From NCBI RefSeq assembly GCF_025370935.1, contig NC_133472.1, forward strand, positions 36,908,884 through 36,972,883: 64,000 nucleotides of DNA, read 5' to 3'. Source of the DNA: Choristoneura fumiferana. Lineage: Eukaryota; Arthropoda; Insecta; Lepidoptera; Tortricidae. Positions 10,810 through 21,614 of the stretch are shown here, in pieces. A program made the position numbers and the translations under genes. Under the pieces are notes generated by a model, which was given only the letters and a program-made list of their open reading frames with translations, did not search any database and had not been told where the DNA came from. The stretch's first letter is position 1, and the number at the start of each line of letters is the position of its first letter.

Positions 10810-11035
10810 ACCACTACCCCCCTAGCCGCAGTCGGTTCCACGTGTTGGCAATACTGTCTAAACATCTGCACACCGGCGCAAGGAACTGCGCGGCGTATTC
10901 AAAGTTATTTGAATTGCCCAGAAGGCCAGTCGAGAAGCGGACATTCCTTCCGGCGACGCGGTCCTGAACAGAGCTATTTCCATTACGTGTATCAAACTCA
11001 TAACCTTCCATTTTCCTAGTAATATTTCATTGTAA
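10810..11035 (+). pseudogene. Possible non-LTR retrotransposon C-terminal fragment
   Basis: A GC-richer patch in plus frame reads LFELPRRPVEKRTFLPATRS followed by a stop and TELFP. This is the loose pattern RR...R..SFLP....WN.LP at the extreme C-terminus of jockey/CR1-type LINE reverse transcriptases. There is no catalytic domain and no poly-A tail. An alternative minus-strand frame of 65 codons shows nothing known. The call is tentative. Confidence 0.3.
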
Positions 11036-11039
11036 ATAC

Positions 11040-12546
11040 TTTCCCTTTTGATATTATTTTATTATACGTTCGTGTGCCTCTAAATTCCTTTTTATTTGAT
11101 CATCAAAGCCATCGAGGCGCACCTAAAATAATAATAATTATTCACTGTTTGAATTGTGCAATTATTATATTATTCAGTATATTAATTGCGTTTATTTCAA
11201 AATACCTTAACATTACTCGTCTTAGATCGTAAAATTTAGTGTAGTTTGGATGTGTACGTATAGGTATTATAGGGCCGTTTACGGCATTTGATAAGAGAAA
11301 AAAGTGCCACAATGTTTGTGTCTGTAGTGTATTAGTGTGCAATATAAACATATACATATAATGTTGATTTTGCTATTATACATAGTAAACTAAGACGAAT
11401 ATCATACTTCAAACTATTTTTATTTTATTTTTCATTTATGTCACTGTAAAGTCATGTACATTAAAATAGGATGTTATCGTTAGGTACATAAGTCAGTCCA
11501 TGACGTCCTGCAAGGGCACACAATAATAATTACAACAAAATAAATTAAACATTACATTGTATCACATTTACATTGAATTCAGTTAAAATCATGCATTTAT
11601 ATTGATTTGATTATGATTAGATTATGTCACATTGTGGAGTTAGTAGGTACATACATACATATATGTCATCAAGTTTATCAGTTAATACTAGATTTATTTA
11701 CATTTATAGTGTTTTATACTTTCATCATTAAGGAATTCATTTACAGACTATGAAAGTTAATAAAGTTTTTTTGTCTCTAAAGCATCGTGGTGTAAATGAT
11801 TGTAATTGAGTATTTTAATAGATAGGTTCTATACAGTTCTTAGTACGTTCCCAACTAAGACATGTGATCTTTTTGAAAAGAAATAAATGCAAAACCGAAC
11901 TAACAAGGTAGGTATCTGGACAGGAGATAAAAGCGATACCGAAGTGGAAGTAAAGCGATACTTATCGTTTTCTTTCGATGCCAAGATACCTCATAGCTTA
12001 GAACCATACTTCAGGCTTCAGTTAGGAAGGTACAGTGTCAGGTCAATCACAAAGCAACAGTAACGCAGTTTTGAGAAATTCAGTGAAGAAAGAGTTTGAA
12101 TTACAACGTTATTTTTTTAAGTGTTTACAGATTTTAAATGAATTTTTTCGCTAGTGGCTGGAATCATACATAACCCATAGAACATAGGACTTTTCGTTCA
12201 GCACTAAAGACCATCATTCAAGATATCTTAGTTTTGGGATAAAATACAAGAGTAGAAATAAAAGCTCGTAAAAACGATAAAACATTATTTTAAAATTATG
12301 TGAGCGCTTATAAGGTTAGTGTATTTACATTATATTAATTATTATGTAAGTATACTTTATTATATTTTTTGTAAGATCGAGGTCGCGATGCTTATTAATG
12401 ACAAAACATTATGAATAGTTAAAGAAGTTTAAGAAATTTGTATGTTATACATGCCGTGCCAAATAGAACAAAGTGCCAGAATTAGCTACGTACGAGTAGA
12501 TGTTTTTATAAACAAACGACAGTTACGGTGTTGTTTTTAATACAAA
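11040..12546. other. AT-rich region, nothing recognised
   Basis: No transposase or retroelement motif, no long frame and no repeat partner inside this window was recognised in these 1.5 kb. Confidence 0.5.
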
Positions 12547-12839
12547 CTAGCTGTCCCGGCGAACTTCGTACCGCCTACTTAACAGGCAAACAATGAATGT
12601 CGTGTTAACTTTTAGCTAAACAATGTAGGATTTTACTAACGTAACTGAATGAGTATAAATAAATATTACGTTAAAGTTTATTAGAATAATAAGGATTAAA
12701 TAAAACAAAGTCAGGTTAGGACACCATTATTATAAATTATTATTTCAAAAATTTATATTGTGGTTTTCATTGAGGTTGTGTTGTGAATGTGAACAATTGT
12801 ACAAAATTCAAGACTCTAAACCCAGTGCTGAAATTTCAA

Positions 12840-13480
12840 GATTTTTCCCTATCCCGTGAGAATATCGGGATAAAAAGGAGCCTATGTGTTATTCCAGACA
12901 TCCAGCTACCTACATACCAAATTTCATGACTCTAAGCCTAGCGGTTATTATTTCGAGATTTTATCCCTATTGTACCTTTTTTTGACAAATTTTAAGCCTA
13001 AAATTGCTAAAAGTGGCTCCGAAGCGGTAACGTTTCGTGTGCTCTGCCTTCCCCATTTGGGAATACAGGCGTGGTGTTTATGTGTGTGTATCCCTATCCC
13101 GTGGGAATATCGGGTTAAAAAGTAGCCTATGTGTTGTTATTCCAGAGGTCCAGCTACCTACATACCAAATTTCATGGCTCTAAGCCCCGAGATTGTTATT
13201 TCGAGATTTTATCCCTAGGTATCCCGTGGGAATATCGGGTCAAAAAGTAACCTATGTGTTATTCCAGACGACCAGCCAGCCACATACCAAATTTCATGAC
13301 GCTAAGCCCAGCGGTTATTATTACGAGATTTCATCCCTATCTCGTGAGATATCGGGAGAAAAAGTAACCTTTATGTTATTCCAGAGATCCAGCTACGGAC
13401 ATACCAAATTTCACGGCTCTTAGCCCAGCGGTTGTTATTTTGAGATTTTATCCCTATCCCGTGGGAATATCGGAATAAAA
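12840..13480 (-). repeat. Internal array of about 120-bp units in the Helitron
   Basis: The words CCCGTGGGAATATCGGG, CCTATGTGTTATTCCAGA, CAGCTACCTACATACCAA and CGAGATTTTATCCCTAT recur in order about four to five times. The units differ by substitutions and by one longer spacer (12965-13080), so the array is diverged. Confidence 0.8.
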
Positions 13481-13530
13481 AGTAGCCTATGTCCGTCTCC
13501 TGGTTCTAAGCTACCTTCCCACTAATTTTC

Positions 13531-13673
13531 AGCCAAATCGGTACAGCCGTTCTTGATTTATAAATGGTGTAACTAACATGACTTTCTTTTATATGTATAG
13601 ACAGCCAAATCGGTACAGCCGTTCTTGATTTATAAATGGTGTAACTAACATGACTTTCTTTTATATGTATAGA
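13531..13673 (-). repeat. Exact 72-bp tandem duplication of the Helitron 5' end
   Basis: The block beginning AGCCAAATCGGTACAGCCGT at 13531 and ending in TATGTATAGA is repeated without change from 13603. Each copy ends, on the minus strand, with its own TCTATAC start, so the element has two potential 5' termini. Confidence 0.9.
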
Positions 13674-13679
13674 TTGTAA

Positions 13680-14740
13680 TGGGTGACTGTACTTTTAATT
13701 TACTATATCGAAGGTAATTTAATTTGCAATCCAATCTATTTATTTTACAAAATTTGACGTTGTTACGATCACTGGAAATGGGTAAAAATCTAAAGTAAAG
13801 ATACTCATACTATTTGTTCGAGGTTGGCGCCAGCTGGTTTTAGAGAAATATTTATTTATATGACAAAAAAATGTTTGTTTATTTGCTTTAGATTTATTTA
13901 AAGATAAAACTTTTTAGTTTTAGTTTTAAAATAATGAATAAGAAGTTTTTCTTCCTATTGACATTATTCATACTGGCCGCAAATAAAATCACAGCCAAGT
14001 AGAATAAAAAAACGAACATTAAGAGTCCTGTCAAACGTCATTTCATAACATCGGCCGACGTTCCAAACAGTCTTTCAATCGAAACTGTCATCGTTCATCC
14101 ACCATTTCCTCTCATATTTCGTTTTCTAGATTTTTTTTTACCGTACAACGGCAAAGCCTGCTAGACACTGGCAAAATTGACCTCCAATGGACAGAGCCAA
14201 TAGCCATATTTAAAGTAAAATATTTTATGGCTGACATTATTTAGGTAGTGAATTATAATTGTGTTGTAATGGTATCTCCGGTCCGTGAGTAAGTGTAGGT
14301 GATTTGATTTGTCTTAAAACTGTAAACGTGTACGATGTTATGATGAACTAATGAAATTGAAATTATTTATTTATTTATTTATAAATGAAGTTGATATTTG
14401 TTAAAATGCTACGGCTAAAATCGTTTATTTCAAAATCTTATGTTCGCGCTGTCAATCGTTGAATGAATCGTTGAGTTTTGGTTTTAGTCGCATGTTATTT
14501 TGTGAAAAACTATTGTGCAGCAACTCATGGTATAAGCATCTTCTATTTTTAAAGAATGCTAGAAAAGCCTGGTTTTAATAGATTTCAAGTTTGGTTTTCG
14601 ATTTGTTTGTTAGTTTTTGTTCATTCCGTCAGTGCAACGTTTTTTTGGATTTAGTGGTCTGTTTTTGTCCTGCAAACAATTATGTGCAATATTGCACTAT
14701 CGTCTACTCCATACAACGCTTCTGACGTCTTTGAGAACAG
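13680..14740. other. AT-rich region, nothing recognised
   Basis: No coding frame of interest or known repeat was recognised; short simple repeats such as (TTTA)n near 14370 are present. Confidence 0.45.
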
Positions 14741-14744
14741 TATA

Positions 14745-14960
14745 TATATAAGGTTTTTAATATCGAATATAAGGTTTCGGGGCAATTTTGAACGTCCCGT
14801 CTATGAAGAAATTTTCTATGGGTATTTTTAAAAAGTTTTTTGGTAGTCAGGTGTTATAAAAATCATAATGCCGCCTATTGTTGTGCATAAAAACTCATTG
14901 GCTATATCTTCGGGTAAGATTGTAAATTAACTTTGGATTATTGGGCACGCTGGTGTTTTG
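14745..14960 (-). pseudogene. MULE-type transposase fragment (start of catalytic core)
   Basis: On the minus strand the sequence reads LPEDIANEFLCTTIGGI and then, after a break, FFIDGTFKIAPKPYIRY. The DGTF motif carries the first catalytic Asp of insect MULE transposases. The frame is broken between the two parts. The FLYWCH fragment at 15300-15520, also minus, is probably the N-terminus of the same element, separated by the MITE at 15077-15297. The rest of the core is absent. Confidence 0.6.
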
Positions 14961-15076
14961 TAAAGACAGTATGTCCATATGTTGAAAAAAAGATGGTAAT
15001 TTGTCAGTGTAGTTTTCCATTTTTTCCATCCAAATTTGTGGTATCGGTCGGTAATCAGTGGAAACTTTTTTTTTTT

Positions 15077-15297
15077 AAATCAGTGTTCCTACCAGAGATG
15101 TGAGAGAATGTGTTGCGAGGAGTATTGTTTTTCATCAACCAATAGAAACGCTACATTTACACATCCTCGCACAGCACATCTCTGGTGGAAATAGCTGAGC
15201 AAAGTGAGGCGAGATAAATGAAGCGTTTCTATTGGTAATTAAAAACTCATCCCTAGCAACACATCCTCGCATATTTTTGATGGAAACGCTGCTCTAT
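15077..15297. mobile_element. MITE with about 75-bp terminal inverted repeats
   Basis: The left arm reads CAGAGATGTGAGAGAATGTG ... CCAATAGAAACGCTACATTT. The right arm in reverse complement reads AAATATGCGAGGATGTGTTG ... CCAATAGAAACGCTTCATTT. Total length is about 220 bp with no coding sequence. It lies between two parts of a FLYWCH/MULE relic, so it probably inserted into that element. Confidence 0.75.
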
Positions 15298-15299
15298 GA

Positions 15300-15520
15300 A
15301 ACTTTCTTCAATATCTATGCTTTCGAAGTCGGGTACGCGAATATGGTGGGTTTCTCGTATTATTATTGAACGATTTATCCATACCACCGAACCTTTATTA
15401 TGTACATACCTATCTAGCACACGTCCACACCGATGTACCACTTTTGTTACTCCTTTTATGATGGTGTCCATAGTCACCACGAATCATATTTTTGCCGCCG
15501 TGCCTACTCTCATTAAACAT
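15300..15520 (-). pseudogene. FLYWCH domain fragment of a MULE, degenerate
   Basis: On the minus strand one frame reads SRHGGKNMIRGDYGHHHK then GTSVWTCAR, which fits FLYWCH up to the first Cys. Another frame continues with HIRVPDFESIDIEESF. The latter matches HSCVPDFQSIDVEKRV of the FLYWCH relic at 46917-47540, so both derive from one family. Frame changes and a stop after WTCAR break it. The plus-strand frame of 128 codons here (15296-15682) is a shadow. Confidence 0.6.
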
Positions 15521-15524
15521 CAAC

Positions 15525-16415
15525 TGAACATTTACTCGTACTTCACTGGGGTTAGCAGGCTCCATTTTTTCAATTTGTTCGTACTTACAACTACAATGTC
15601 AAGGCGAAAGATGATCCTTGTTACCCGTGGTCCCTCACGTCGTTCCTTGAAAGGGCCACCGGGAATAAGCCGGCCGGCCTGAAGTTTTCACATACTTCCT
15701 TCTTGCATTCACTTATTGTCGCACTTACCTATTAGGTCTCGTACTCTAACTGGAACACATTGCCTCATTTCTGTTAATACTCGTACTATTTTATATGCGG
15801 GATGGCACATTTAGATCGGTCAGTATGGGCAAGTCTGAAACTATAACACAATTTAACACGTACAATTGTTCTTCGGAACTATGTCATCGATTTTGGTGAC
15901 AAGAAAAACTGCATACATGGATTTAAAGAAAACTTTCAGTTCAGTTATTGGACCCGGTCGTATTGAAAAATAGAACTGTTATTTGGATATCGATTGTGCA
16001 GGTCTTACGCAGTAAGTAAATGTTACTATGAAACATGATATCAAAAATGAATTACATGAATTGTAAGGCAAACCTTGGCTTATCGGTGATACTTGGTGAT
16101 TCGGTGATACTACTCTATATCTAACACAGATCTGTATATATCTAATGTTATGGATATATTGCACTAATTTTGGTTATGTACCATCAGCCAAATAAGTTGT
16201 CTATTTATTTTTAAACAAGTTCCTATCAAATAGATATGACGTTAAAGTCGAACTTTCAAGTTGAAAAACACGTCTATTGGCATTATTGTTTTGAAACATG
16301 CAAACGATTATCAACTTTAGGGTGGTACACCACATATTTGGCTGATGGTACCTATGATATTGCCATTTTGTGGATCCCCTTAGATTTTGTTTTACAAAAT
16401 TATGACGGTAATCCT
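15525..16415. other. No recognised gene; likely copia tail near 16.2-16.4 kb
   Basis: 15525-16190 shows nothing identifiable. Around 16200-16415 the minus strand lies just downstream of a copia RNase H fragment and probably holds remnants of its 3' end, but no LTR could be defined. Confidence 0.35.
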
Positions 16416-16419
16416 CATA

Positions 16420-16815
16420 CAAATTCAGACTCTCCCCTTCTCGAATAAAGTGGAATTTTGTGTCGATATGTTTGGTCCATCCGTGATACACAGGATTGTA
16501 CTTCAAGTTCTGTGTACTCTGACTATCGCAATATATATAGAGTTATAGTAAAATATTGACCGCTATTACTACATACCAGAGAAATAAACCTAGGCTGCTT
16601 GGCTGCTTCCGTTAGCGCTATATATTCTCGGCTTCTGTTGATGATAACCCCACTGTAGGTTAATTGTCATCTGCTTGTTTAAAACAATAACCAGTTTAAG
16701 AACGGCGACCACTAAATAGTACAGTTTGCCCAGTCGGCATCAGTGTACCCCTCAAGATGTGTTCCAGTTTTCCCATAGAATATATATTTTTTTACTTTTA
16801 GCACAGCAGGTTGAT
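16420..16815 (-). pseudogene. Ty1/copia RNase H fragment
   Basis: The minus strand reads HLEGYTDADWANCTI near 16750, SREYIALTEAAKQ near 16615, then YCDSQS and NPVYHGWTKHIDTKFHFIRE near 16490-16430. These are the hallmark blocks of the copia RNase H: ADW, an AEYIAL-like acidic block, and HIDxKFHFIRE. It is broken by frame changes, and the rest of pol is missing. It differs from the copia fragment at 5.8 kb in sequence and orientation, so it is a separate insertion. Confidence 0.82.
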
Positions 16816-16984
16816 TTTTCTTCTTGTATTACATTTATAGGTAAAACCAAAACTTTCAAAACTATCTGGTTTTGTTACTTCCTTTCGTTCGATTGTAATT
16901 TATTGTCAATTTCAGTTCTAGGTTTACAATTTTCAATATTATATTTCTTGCAAATAGTTATCTAATAGTAGGTATGCGTGGAAG

Positions 16985-17290
16985 ATGAAAATAGGAAGGC
17001 CAGCAATGTTGCAGGTGGAAGGACCTTGTGCAAGGTCCGCCCGGATTGCTACCACCATCTTGCTTGGTAATCCTGCCGTGAAGCAGCAGTGCTTGCACTG
17101 TTGTGTTTCGGCGTGGAGAGTAAGACAGGCGGTGAAATTACTGGCACTTGAGGTATCCCATCTTAGGCCTCTAGGTTGGCCACGCACCTGCAATACCCCT
17201 GGTGTTGCAGATGCTTATGGGCGGTAGTGATCTCTTACCATCAGGAGACTCACTTGCTCGTTTGCCATCCAGTCGAATAAAAAAAATGTT
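16985..17290 (+). mobile_element. CR1-type LINE 3' end (tail)
   Basis: The segment closes with GGGCGGTAGTGATCTCTTAC, CATCAGGAGACTCACTTGCT and CGTTTGCCATCCAGTCGAAT followed by an A-run. This matches the 3' untranslated tail of lepidopteran CR1-type LINEs as I know it. No reverse transcriptase sequence remains, so it is a heavily 5'-truncated copy. Frames across it are not coding. Confidence 0.65.
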
Positions 17291-17334
17291 CGTTGGTATT
17301 CCAGAAATCTACTGCAAGTAAAAGTCATTCGAGT

Positions 17335-17530
17335 AGGAAAAGTCTTTGAGTGGCGACCACGAACGGAAAGACGAAGCGTTGGCAGGCTCCCCACCAGGTA
17401 GACTGACGACATCGTGAGAGTTGCGGGGGAAACTGGTGGATGCAAGTGGCGAGTTGTCTTTCATTGTGGGGGAGGCTTTTGTTTAGCACTGGTCGTCTTC
17501 TGGCTGATGATAACGATGATGACTCCAGGT
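17335..17530 (+). mobile_element. RTE-type LINE, last codons and tail
   Basis: In plus frame WRPRTERRSVGRLPTR, then TDDIVRVAG, resemble the extreme C-terminus of an endonuclease-reverse transcriptase frequent in Lepidoptera. It ends in the short TGATGATAACGATGATGA tail. Stops and frame changes are present. It directly follows the CR1 tail. Confidence 0.6.
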
Positions 17531-18294
17531 AGGTTTCCAGTCCCCCGTCATAAACTGACTACAGATTATCGAATATCATAAAATGATCTGTAATTATATT
17601 GGCCAGGGTTAAAAATCTAAATACGTGATTGATCCGATGATTTATATCTTACTTATATCATGTTTAATAAGTACCTCAATGGCAATATACTCGTAGTCAA
17701 CCACTTTCAATATTTTCATATCAGTAGACTACAATAAATGTGTAAGTCATAATATATATTTAAATTATTATGTTATACTTGGAAAGCCATACTTTTATTT
17801 ATTAAAATGTCTTACCTAATAGTACAACCATAAGCAACGTTGTACGAGTATTTGTATTAGAGTAATAATAGACCATTAACTATTTAATTATGTAAAACTT
17901 AATAGCTAATTATATAACTATAATCATGTATTTTAATCTCCCCAAAAAAATAAACTGTGTCGTTATGGGTTTCGTTTCATTTTACACTAATAATGGTAAT
18001 AATAAAATAAAGTCTGTTAATTTATGTGGGTGGATGTGGGTTCAGCAATTTGAAAGTGTTAAAATAAATAATTTATTGAATCAGGAATTACCTTAATTAC
18101 TATTATTTATTATTATGAACAATAGATTAAAGGTTGCGGGTGAGCAAAGTTACTGTTTTAGTTCAGTGTTGAAATAAGTTTTTTTTTTTACCGATGTCAG
18201 ACGGTTTTTCCCATTATATTACATGGAAGGAGTTTATTACACAACAGAAAACAGGAAATAACAATTGGGATGCACCAAAAAAAAAACCTATAAT
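17531..18294. other. AT-rich region, nothing recognised
   Basis: No frame, motif or repeat partner was recognised. Confidence 0.45.
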
Positions 18295-18331
18295 AGCCAC
18301 TTAAGCAGATAGCGTCTCTGCTTAAGTGGCT
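18295..18331. repeat. Perfect 15-bp hairpin
   Basis: AGCCACTTAAGCAGA and TCTGCTTAAGTGGCT are perfect inverted copies around a 7-nt loop. The right arm runs into the first tRNA-like SINE copy. Confidence 0.8.
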
Positions 18332-18505
18332 AAATAAGAAACAAACAAGCTGAGATATGTGGTGCATAGGGGAAATTCGTGTCTGTACCGTTGACCAGCA
18401 GTGGTGTAGCGCTATAGCACGCGGTACGGAATGCCGAGGACCTGGGTTGGATTCCCAGTGCTGATCTTAATTTTCTAGTTTTTCTGTGCATCTATATTTC
18501 AGTTT
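18322..18505 (+). mobile_element. tRNA-derived SINE-like repeat, copy 1
   Basis: Contains GTGGTGTAGCGCTATAGCAC (A-box-like) and GAGGACCTGGGTTGGATTCC (B-box-like), then TTCTGTGCATCTATATTTCA. A close copy lies at 20085-20285. It resembles a tRNA-type pol III promoter but cannot fold into a full tRNA, so it is a retroposon rather than a tRNA gene. Confidence 0.65.
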
Positions 18506-19562
18506 GTATTTTCAATTTATATATTTTTTTACTTACTTAATTCCTTGAGATGTTTTCATTAAGGCAGCAACTGGTCTGAATTAAGTTTATTCCGATCATC
18601 AGTTTTAATTATTTTTAGGGAACTGAATACCCTTTCTACAGATGCATTGGAAAAGGGCAAAATTAGAATAAGGGCAATAATAGTTTTCAAATTTGAAAAC
18701 TTTTGGTGTCCCGCCAAGGTTCTGCTGGCGAAACACTTTTCCAATACTCTTCAATATCTTGTGTGGATAAGTCACGTTCGGCTTGGTCAAGCAGTCAGTG
18801 CTCCCTCCATTTTTGTTCCAGTTCTTGCATATTAATTATTTCCTTTAAGCATTGGAAATCGGTTTAGCACTTGTCTTTAGGCTTTGCATATTCATTTTTT
18901 GAGCGTATATTTGATCTACTATAGCCACTATATCAAAAATCGGGTCTCTGAAGTCGATTTTGATTGTAATCTGTTTGATAAGTTCAATATAAAAAGCTAA
19001 ACAAGATTTCTTCAAAAAGTTGTTAATTTCCAATTCCGGAGGACCGTTTGTTTTCTGTCTCATTTCTGTCAAGGATTCCTCAGCAGCAATTCCCAAGTAA
19101 ACATCTTTTAAGGGTAAAAAGTGACGAGAGTTACTATATTCTATGTTTTCCTTTGTTTTATTTTTACATTCATTTAGCTGCATGTAGTTGATAGTGATTG
19201 TTTGAACAAGGTGGTCAACGGATGGCTTCAGTTTGTACAATAGAGAGGACTCTGATTGGAACAGTACGTTAAAATCTGTAAGCAGGCCCAAAACATACGA
19301 AATAAATTCCAAGTATATTTTGGAAAACTTTGTTGTTCAGGGAGTTAATTATGTCGTCATTGATTCGCGAAGGGTCATCGAATGTCTCCATCCTAAAATA
19401 GTTTATAAGAACATCATTATTGTTCTCAAACTCTGTCCACACATTGCTTTACAGACAGCCGTCTTGTGGTAGCTACTGTTAATATTTTATGGATCCCTAG
19501 TTTAAAGAACTCCTGCATCTCTTGCAGCTTTTTTATTCTAGCGGCACTACGACTGAAATAAG

Positions 19563-20287
19563 ATTGGTTTTTTTGTTCACTCCATCTAATGTATTTTTAT
19601 GTGTCGAATATGTGTAAATAACTGTTTCTCTCTCTCTCTCTCATTTGTGCGAGCGAGCGAAGCGAGCGAGCACGACGGTTCGGAGCAAAAGCGACTCGGA
19701 TAGGTTAGGTTCAGAAGGCTAAGGCGGGAGCGAAGTGGAGCGTAGCTTCACAAATGATCTTTGCTGTTAGATTTTTGCCAGGTGTTTTATACTTTTCGAT
19801 CATTATCCTCGATGTTTGTATAAAAATTGGTTTAATATGCATAAGACAATTATGCTAATTGAATAATATGATTTGAGAAATTCGGAAATTTGTTTATATG
19901 CATATTGTTTTTATACCGCGTGCACCGCTACACCACCGCTGGACAACGGTACAAACACGAATTTTCGATCTTAATTTGATTGTTTAGTAACGATATCTCT
20001 TGTCCGGGTGAGCGGTTAGTTCCAAAAGTTCCAATGGAGTGCTGAAAGTTTCTCGATGAGGTCTACAGCATAGATGTCGCTAGTGTCGCTGCGTAAGTGA
20101 CTAAATAAGAAACAAACAGGCTGAGATATATGATGCATAGGAATAATTCGTGTCTGTACGTACCATTGTCCAGCGGTGGTGTAGCGGTATAGCACGCGGC
20201 ACGGAATGCCGAGGACCTGGGTTCTATTCCCAGCGCTGGTCTTATTTTTCTGGTTTTTCTGTGCATCTGTATTTCAGTTTGTATTTT
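19563..20287 (+). mobile_element. Retroposon inserted in the hAT gene, with 13-bp target duplication
   Basis: CGACTGAAATAAG at 19550-19562 and CGACTAAAATAAG at 20288-20300 flank the insert and differ at one base. Removing the insert joins hAT codons GAYFS and AARIKK. The insert holds a (CT)n run, a GCGAGCGAGCGAAGCGAGCG block, and the tRNA-like SINE copy at its right end. Confidence 0.75.
20085..20285 (+). mobile_element. tRNA-derived SINE-like repeat, copy 2
   Basis: GTGGTGTAGCGGTATAGCAC and GAGGACCTGGGTTCTATTCC form A- and B-box-like blocks, and the copy ends TTCAGTTTGTATTTT exactly at the target duplication. It is about 90% alike to 18322-18505 by eye. The minus-strand frame over it is not a gene. 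Confidence 0.7.
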
Positions 20288-21179
20288 CGACTAAAATAAG
20301 CTCCAACGTTTCTTATAATATCCTCGACAGATTTAGGTAGCTTTAGGCGGACCTTTGATGCTGCTAAATGAATAAAGTGGCAGCTGCACTTCCCACAAAC
20401 GATCGAGGAATTTTGTTCTTTAAGCCGCGTGAACATCGAGTTAATCTCACCAAACATAGAATTGGTGGTATCTGAGGAATACCCAATTAAATTGGCTATA
20501 GGAATACTTCAATCCTCTAACATTTGTTTTAAACAAATGAATAAATCCTCGGCCTTGCCGGATTTTGCCTGTTTCATTTCAAGAAAAGCGGTTTTGACAG
20601 TGCTGGTGTTTTTGTCTAGATAAGTGACAGAAAATGCGCATTGCTTTTGGACGCTGCAGTCGGTAGTTTCATCCATTATAAGTGAATATAAGTCTGTTTG
20701 ACCTTTTAGTTGGTCATTGATTTTATTTTCAAACTCTGGTGCCAGCACTGTTTAACTATAGCTGTCGTTTTTGTTCTACCGAGCTTTAATTCTTTGGCTA
20801 TAGTGGAGTCAGGAAAAATGACAGATAATAGCGGTGTTAAACTGTCCATTAAAGAAAAAGAAAGCTGCCAAAAAACTTGAAAGTTTTAATTCTGCGCGTC
20901 TCACCTTTTCCTTAGTTGTCTATTTTTTTCATGCCATGCTTCTTCGATTTTTTTTATTTTCACTTATTTGTTACATCAACTTAACATGATGCTTAGACTC
21001 GGCATGACTTATTAATGCCGGCTTATGCAGTGTCAGAGTTATGCCACACACTCCTTAGTGTTATTGTTTTTTGTCAACCAGGAGCTTAATTTTGCGTCTT
21101 TGAACCATGAGTCACAAAATTCGACTTTTTTTTTTTTTGGTGGCGGTGGGGCGACATGGACAATAATGGACATTGCCAT

Positions 21180-21345
21180 CAGAATGTGAATCCTCCACAT
21201 TGCTGGGACCGGGATGACTGGGTTCCGGATTACTAGGCCCTGGATTACTGGGTCATGGATGACAAAATCCTGGATTACAAGATCCAGCGACCAGGGTCAC
21301 TGGGACCAGGATCACTGGGATTGGGAGCATTCCTAGTGTGCTGCA
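21180..21345. repeat. Short tandem repeat in the hAT N-terminal coding region
   Basis: GGATTACTGGG-like and GGGACCAGGATCAC-like words recur roughly every 15 bases. On the minus strand they read as a Pro/Asn/Gly/Ser-rich repeat within the hAT N-terminus, interrupted by a stop. Confidence 0.55.
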
Positions 21346-21614
21346 AGATGGGCTCTTCATTTGTTGAATGTGTACTAGTGCTGTCACTAGTAAAGTATCA
21401 ATGACGTTGTGGGGTCGTTTTCTTGATTTAATTAAAAAATTGTCCATTGTTGTAGGTACTTACATTCAAATAAAAAACCCATAACCATAAACAAGCAGGG
21501 CTGTAACACAAACACACATGCATTTTATTTCCAGCCCTAGATTTACAGCCTTCGCCAAAACTATTGAGCATCCATTTTTACATTTAAGTATAATTATTTT
21601 TTCACTTAAAATTA

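Larger units (their letters stand above)
12547..13673 (-). mobile_element. Helitron-like element on the minus strand (1.13 kb)
   Basis: Read on the minus strand it begins TCTATACATATAAAAGAAAG at 13673 and ends CGCCGGGACAGCTAG at 12547, flanked by A and T without a target duplication. The 5' end matches the start TCTATATATATAAAAGAAG of the Helitron at 48467. It has no Rep/helicase sequence, so it is non-autonomous. Its middle is expanded by a roughly 120-bp tandem array (12840-13480), and its 5' terminal 72 bp are tandemly duplicated (13531-13673). Open frames inside (12886-13423) are by-products of the array. Confidence 0.7.
18559..21447 (-). pseudogene. hAT-superfamily transposase, decayed and interrupted
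   Basis: Minus strand, reading downward. The N-terminus MDNFLIKSRKRPH at 21447 is followed by a Pro/Gly-rich repeat, then DSWFKDAKLSSWLTK, consistent with a BED-type finger region. FPDSTIAKELKLGRTKTTAI near 20810 precedes SLIMDETTDCSVQKQCAF near 20690, the conserved hAT segment with a catalytic Asp. CGKCSCHFIHLAASKVRL near 20390 continues to GAYFS at 20295, where a 725-bp insertion cuts the gene. Beyond it come KLQEMQEFFKLGIHKIL and RRLSVKQCVDRV. The dimerisation domain ILILPFSNASVERVFSSLK ends near 18590. Several stops and frame changes exist. Terminal repeats were not identified. The type resembles ZBED-like hAT elements. Confidence 0.88.

Noticed and set aside
12886..13423. Coding frames within the tandem array at 12.9-13.4 kb
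   Set aside because: The frames arise from repeated non-coding units of a Helitron and change length with unit indels.
12840..13480. CRISPR array
   Set aside because: Units are long, diverged and contiguous without unique spacers, in an insect-type genome; this is a tandem repeat.
20063..20266. A 67-codon minus-strand gene (ALGIEPRSSAFRAAC...)
   Set aside because: It is the reverse reading of a tRNA-derived SINE, a known source of false gene calls.
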